DNA of 64,000 nucleotides. Origin: Candidatus Harpocratesius repetitus (GTDB lineage: Archaea > Asgardarchaeota > Lokiarchaeia > Sigyniarchaeales > Promethearchaeaceae). The translations under genes and the position numbers were made by a program. The stretch lies in contig JAIZWK010000001.1 in the NCBI GenBank assembly GCA_021498095.1, positions 1,847,666-1,911,665 on the forward strand, given 5' to 3'. Under the pieces are notes generated by a model. The model ran no database searches, had not been told where the DNA came from, and saw only the letters and a list, made by a program, of their open reading frames with translations. The first letter of the stretch is position 1, and the number at the start of each line of letters is the position of its first letter. Positions 63,065 through 64,000 of the stretch are shown piece by piece.

Positions 63065-63253
63065 GATATTTTTAATAAAAAAATAATTCCTTTTTTGTAA
63101 AAACCTATTTTTCCCATGATATGATGTTCTAGCAATTTTTTTTATCTTAATCAAATTTTATCTTTTGAGACAAAATTTTCGATAATACTTCTATTTGATA
63201 CAAACTTTTTTAATTTTAATTTACGGGTTTTAAATTGTCTTTGTCATAAATAC

Positions 63254-64000
63254 CTAATCATTTATTACCCATTTCCAAAAAGGTATTATCTGAATCTTTT
63301 TAGAAGATTTGAATTTTTTTTGAGTTTTGAGTTCTATTGGATGATTTTCTTCATCAAATGTAATGATTAGAAGTTCACAAGTAGGATATTGTTCTGAAAA
63401 TTTAACTAGAGAGCGGGTTTCACGGGAATATGTATTAGAATCTTTTAATGAATATGATACTTGCAATGCTTGAATTGGAATATTTCGTTCTGTGATTATA
63501 AAATCAATCTCCCAATCATTAGATGATCGCCAGAAATAAAGATGGATTATTGGATTGTTAGAAACACGTCTTTTCAATTCCAGAAAAACTTGATTTTCCA
63601 ATTGTTTAGTTGTTGAATCAATCAAAAATAGTTGTAAAAATCCTGTATCACTTAGATAGAATTTAGATATATTTGTTGAGCTTTGGTGCACTTTTGTAGA
63701 AAAACGTGGTAAGCTGTGAATAAAGGCTACATCTTCAAGCATACTGAAATATTCATAAAGCGTATTTTTATCAATTTTCACACCTTGAGAGCGAAATGTG
63801 TTATAAATTTTATTTACGCTTATGGATTTGCAAGAATTCCGAATTAGAAAATGGATTAAGTTTTTTATCATTTTTGTGTTTCGGATACGATATCTATCAA
63901 TTAAATCCCGATAAATGGTCAAATCAATGAGATCATGTAGAATTCTTGTTTTTACAAGAAAATCTGAATTGAGGACAACTTCAGGAAATCCTCCAAATTC
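63254..64000 (-). CDS. Archaeal ATPase family protein, C-terminal DUF4143 part, partial
   Basis: The frame runs from the right edge of the window, so the N-terminal AAA part is missing (248 codons seen). It begins FGGFPEVVLNSDFLVKTRIL, then a YRDLIDRYRIRN motif, typical of the helix after the ATPase domain. The DUF4143 domain follows, with a winged helix (VNKIYNTFRSQGVKIDKNTL), YEYFSMLEDVAFI, and a nuclease-like fold containing WRSSNDWEIDFIITE with the DxxxE-type pattern. These ATPases are common, often in several copies, and often in accessory regions. Function unclear. Confidence 0.85.
   Translation of the reverse strand, partial: EFGGFPEVVLNSDFLVKTRILHDLIDLTIYRDLIDRYRIRNTKMIKNLIHFLIRNSCKSISVNKIYNTFRSQGVKIDKNTLYEYFSMLEDVAFIHSLPRFSTKVHQSSTNISKFYLSDTGFLQLFLIDSTTKQLENQVFLELKRRVSNNPIIHLYFWRSSNDWEIDFIITERNIPIQALQVSYSLKDSNTYSRETRSLVKFSEQYPTCELLIITFDEENHPIELKTQKKFKSSKKIQIIPFWKWVIND

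Noticed and set aside
62906..63154. Minus-strand 82-codon frame over the tRNA-Arg gene
   Set aside because: It is the complement of the tRNA and its T-rich flanks and has no protein character.
1..64000. CRISPR arrays, rRNA genes, riboswitches, replication origin
   Set aside because: No regularly spaced repeats, no rRNA-like conserved blocks, no recognisable riboswitch core and no Orc1/Cdc6 gene with origin-like boxes were seen.

Overview
The window looks like a chromosomal segment of an Asgard archaeon (Promethearchaeota), most likely Lokiarchaeia-like. Base composition is low in G+C. The evidence is a Vps4-type AAA ATPase with an N-terminal MIT domain at the left edge, a set of archaeal/eukaryotic-type information genes (Rpo7, Spt4, Rpo10, ribosomal proteins S24e, S27ae, S28e, L7Ae, L24e and S6e, aIF5B, Kae1-Bud32), intron-containing tRNA genes, and several proteins with eukaryote-like folds (PPP phosphatase, a longin-like protein). 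The taxonomic placement is inference; no rRNA is present.

Layout. 1-8 kb: Vps4; a DUF998-like membrane protein; a sulfur module (persulfide dioxygenase-rhodanese, DUF302, thioredoxin); a DNA methyltransferase; a geranylgeranyl-reductase-like flavoprotein. 8-17 kb: an Eco57I-like methyltransferase, two HAD phosphatases flanking a tandem 316-bp palindromic repeat, a MuiA-like protein and an unidentified 583-residue protein. 17-23 kb: a conserved archaeal information cluster, Rpo7-Spt4-(109-residue protein)-dephospho-CoA kinase-S24e-S27ae-Kae1/Bud32. In it S27ae carries an N-terminal ubiquitin/ThiS-like domain ending in Gly-Gly-Gly. 23-29 kb: HEAT protein, HAD phosphatase, PPP phosphatase, HisRS and an acyltransferase-like membrane protein. 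29.5-36.4 kb: an accessory-looking stretch that starts at an intron-containing tRNA-His(GTG). It holds a GNAT protein, a PD-(D/E)XK protein, the 3' fragment of a RadA gene, three unidentified genes and a decayed acyltransferase gene. 37-41 kb: M20 peptidase, Rpo10, amidohydrolase. 41.8-48.1 kb: S28e-L7Ae and L24e-S6e-aIF5B, separated by a corrinoid methyltransferase cassette with a PAS protein. 48-56 kb: a 1050-residue TrmB/coiled-coil protein, a PiT phosphate transporter with its DUF47 partner, and a hybrid histidine kinase. 56-57.3 kb: a DDE transposase gene broken by one stop codon. 57.6-64 kb: an ODP-like diiron protein with a small partner, a longin-like protein, a PAP2 phosphatase, a nucleoside phosphorylase, a coiled-coil/wHTH protein, tRNA-Arg(TCG) with an intron in the T loop, and a DUF4143 ATPase fragment.

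The most striking observation is the ubiquitin-like/S27ae fusion at 20304-20756. It has the same architecture as the eukaryotic ubiquitin-RPS27A precursor and sits in its ancestral ribosomal context. Next are the T-loop intron of tRNA-Arg, the tRNA-His gene with A73 and no encoded G-1, and the tandem near-palindromic 316-bp element. Start codons were moved inward where a Shine-Dalgarno (often AGGTGA or GGAGG) or the usual family N-terminus supported it.
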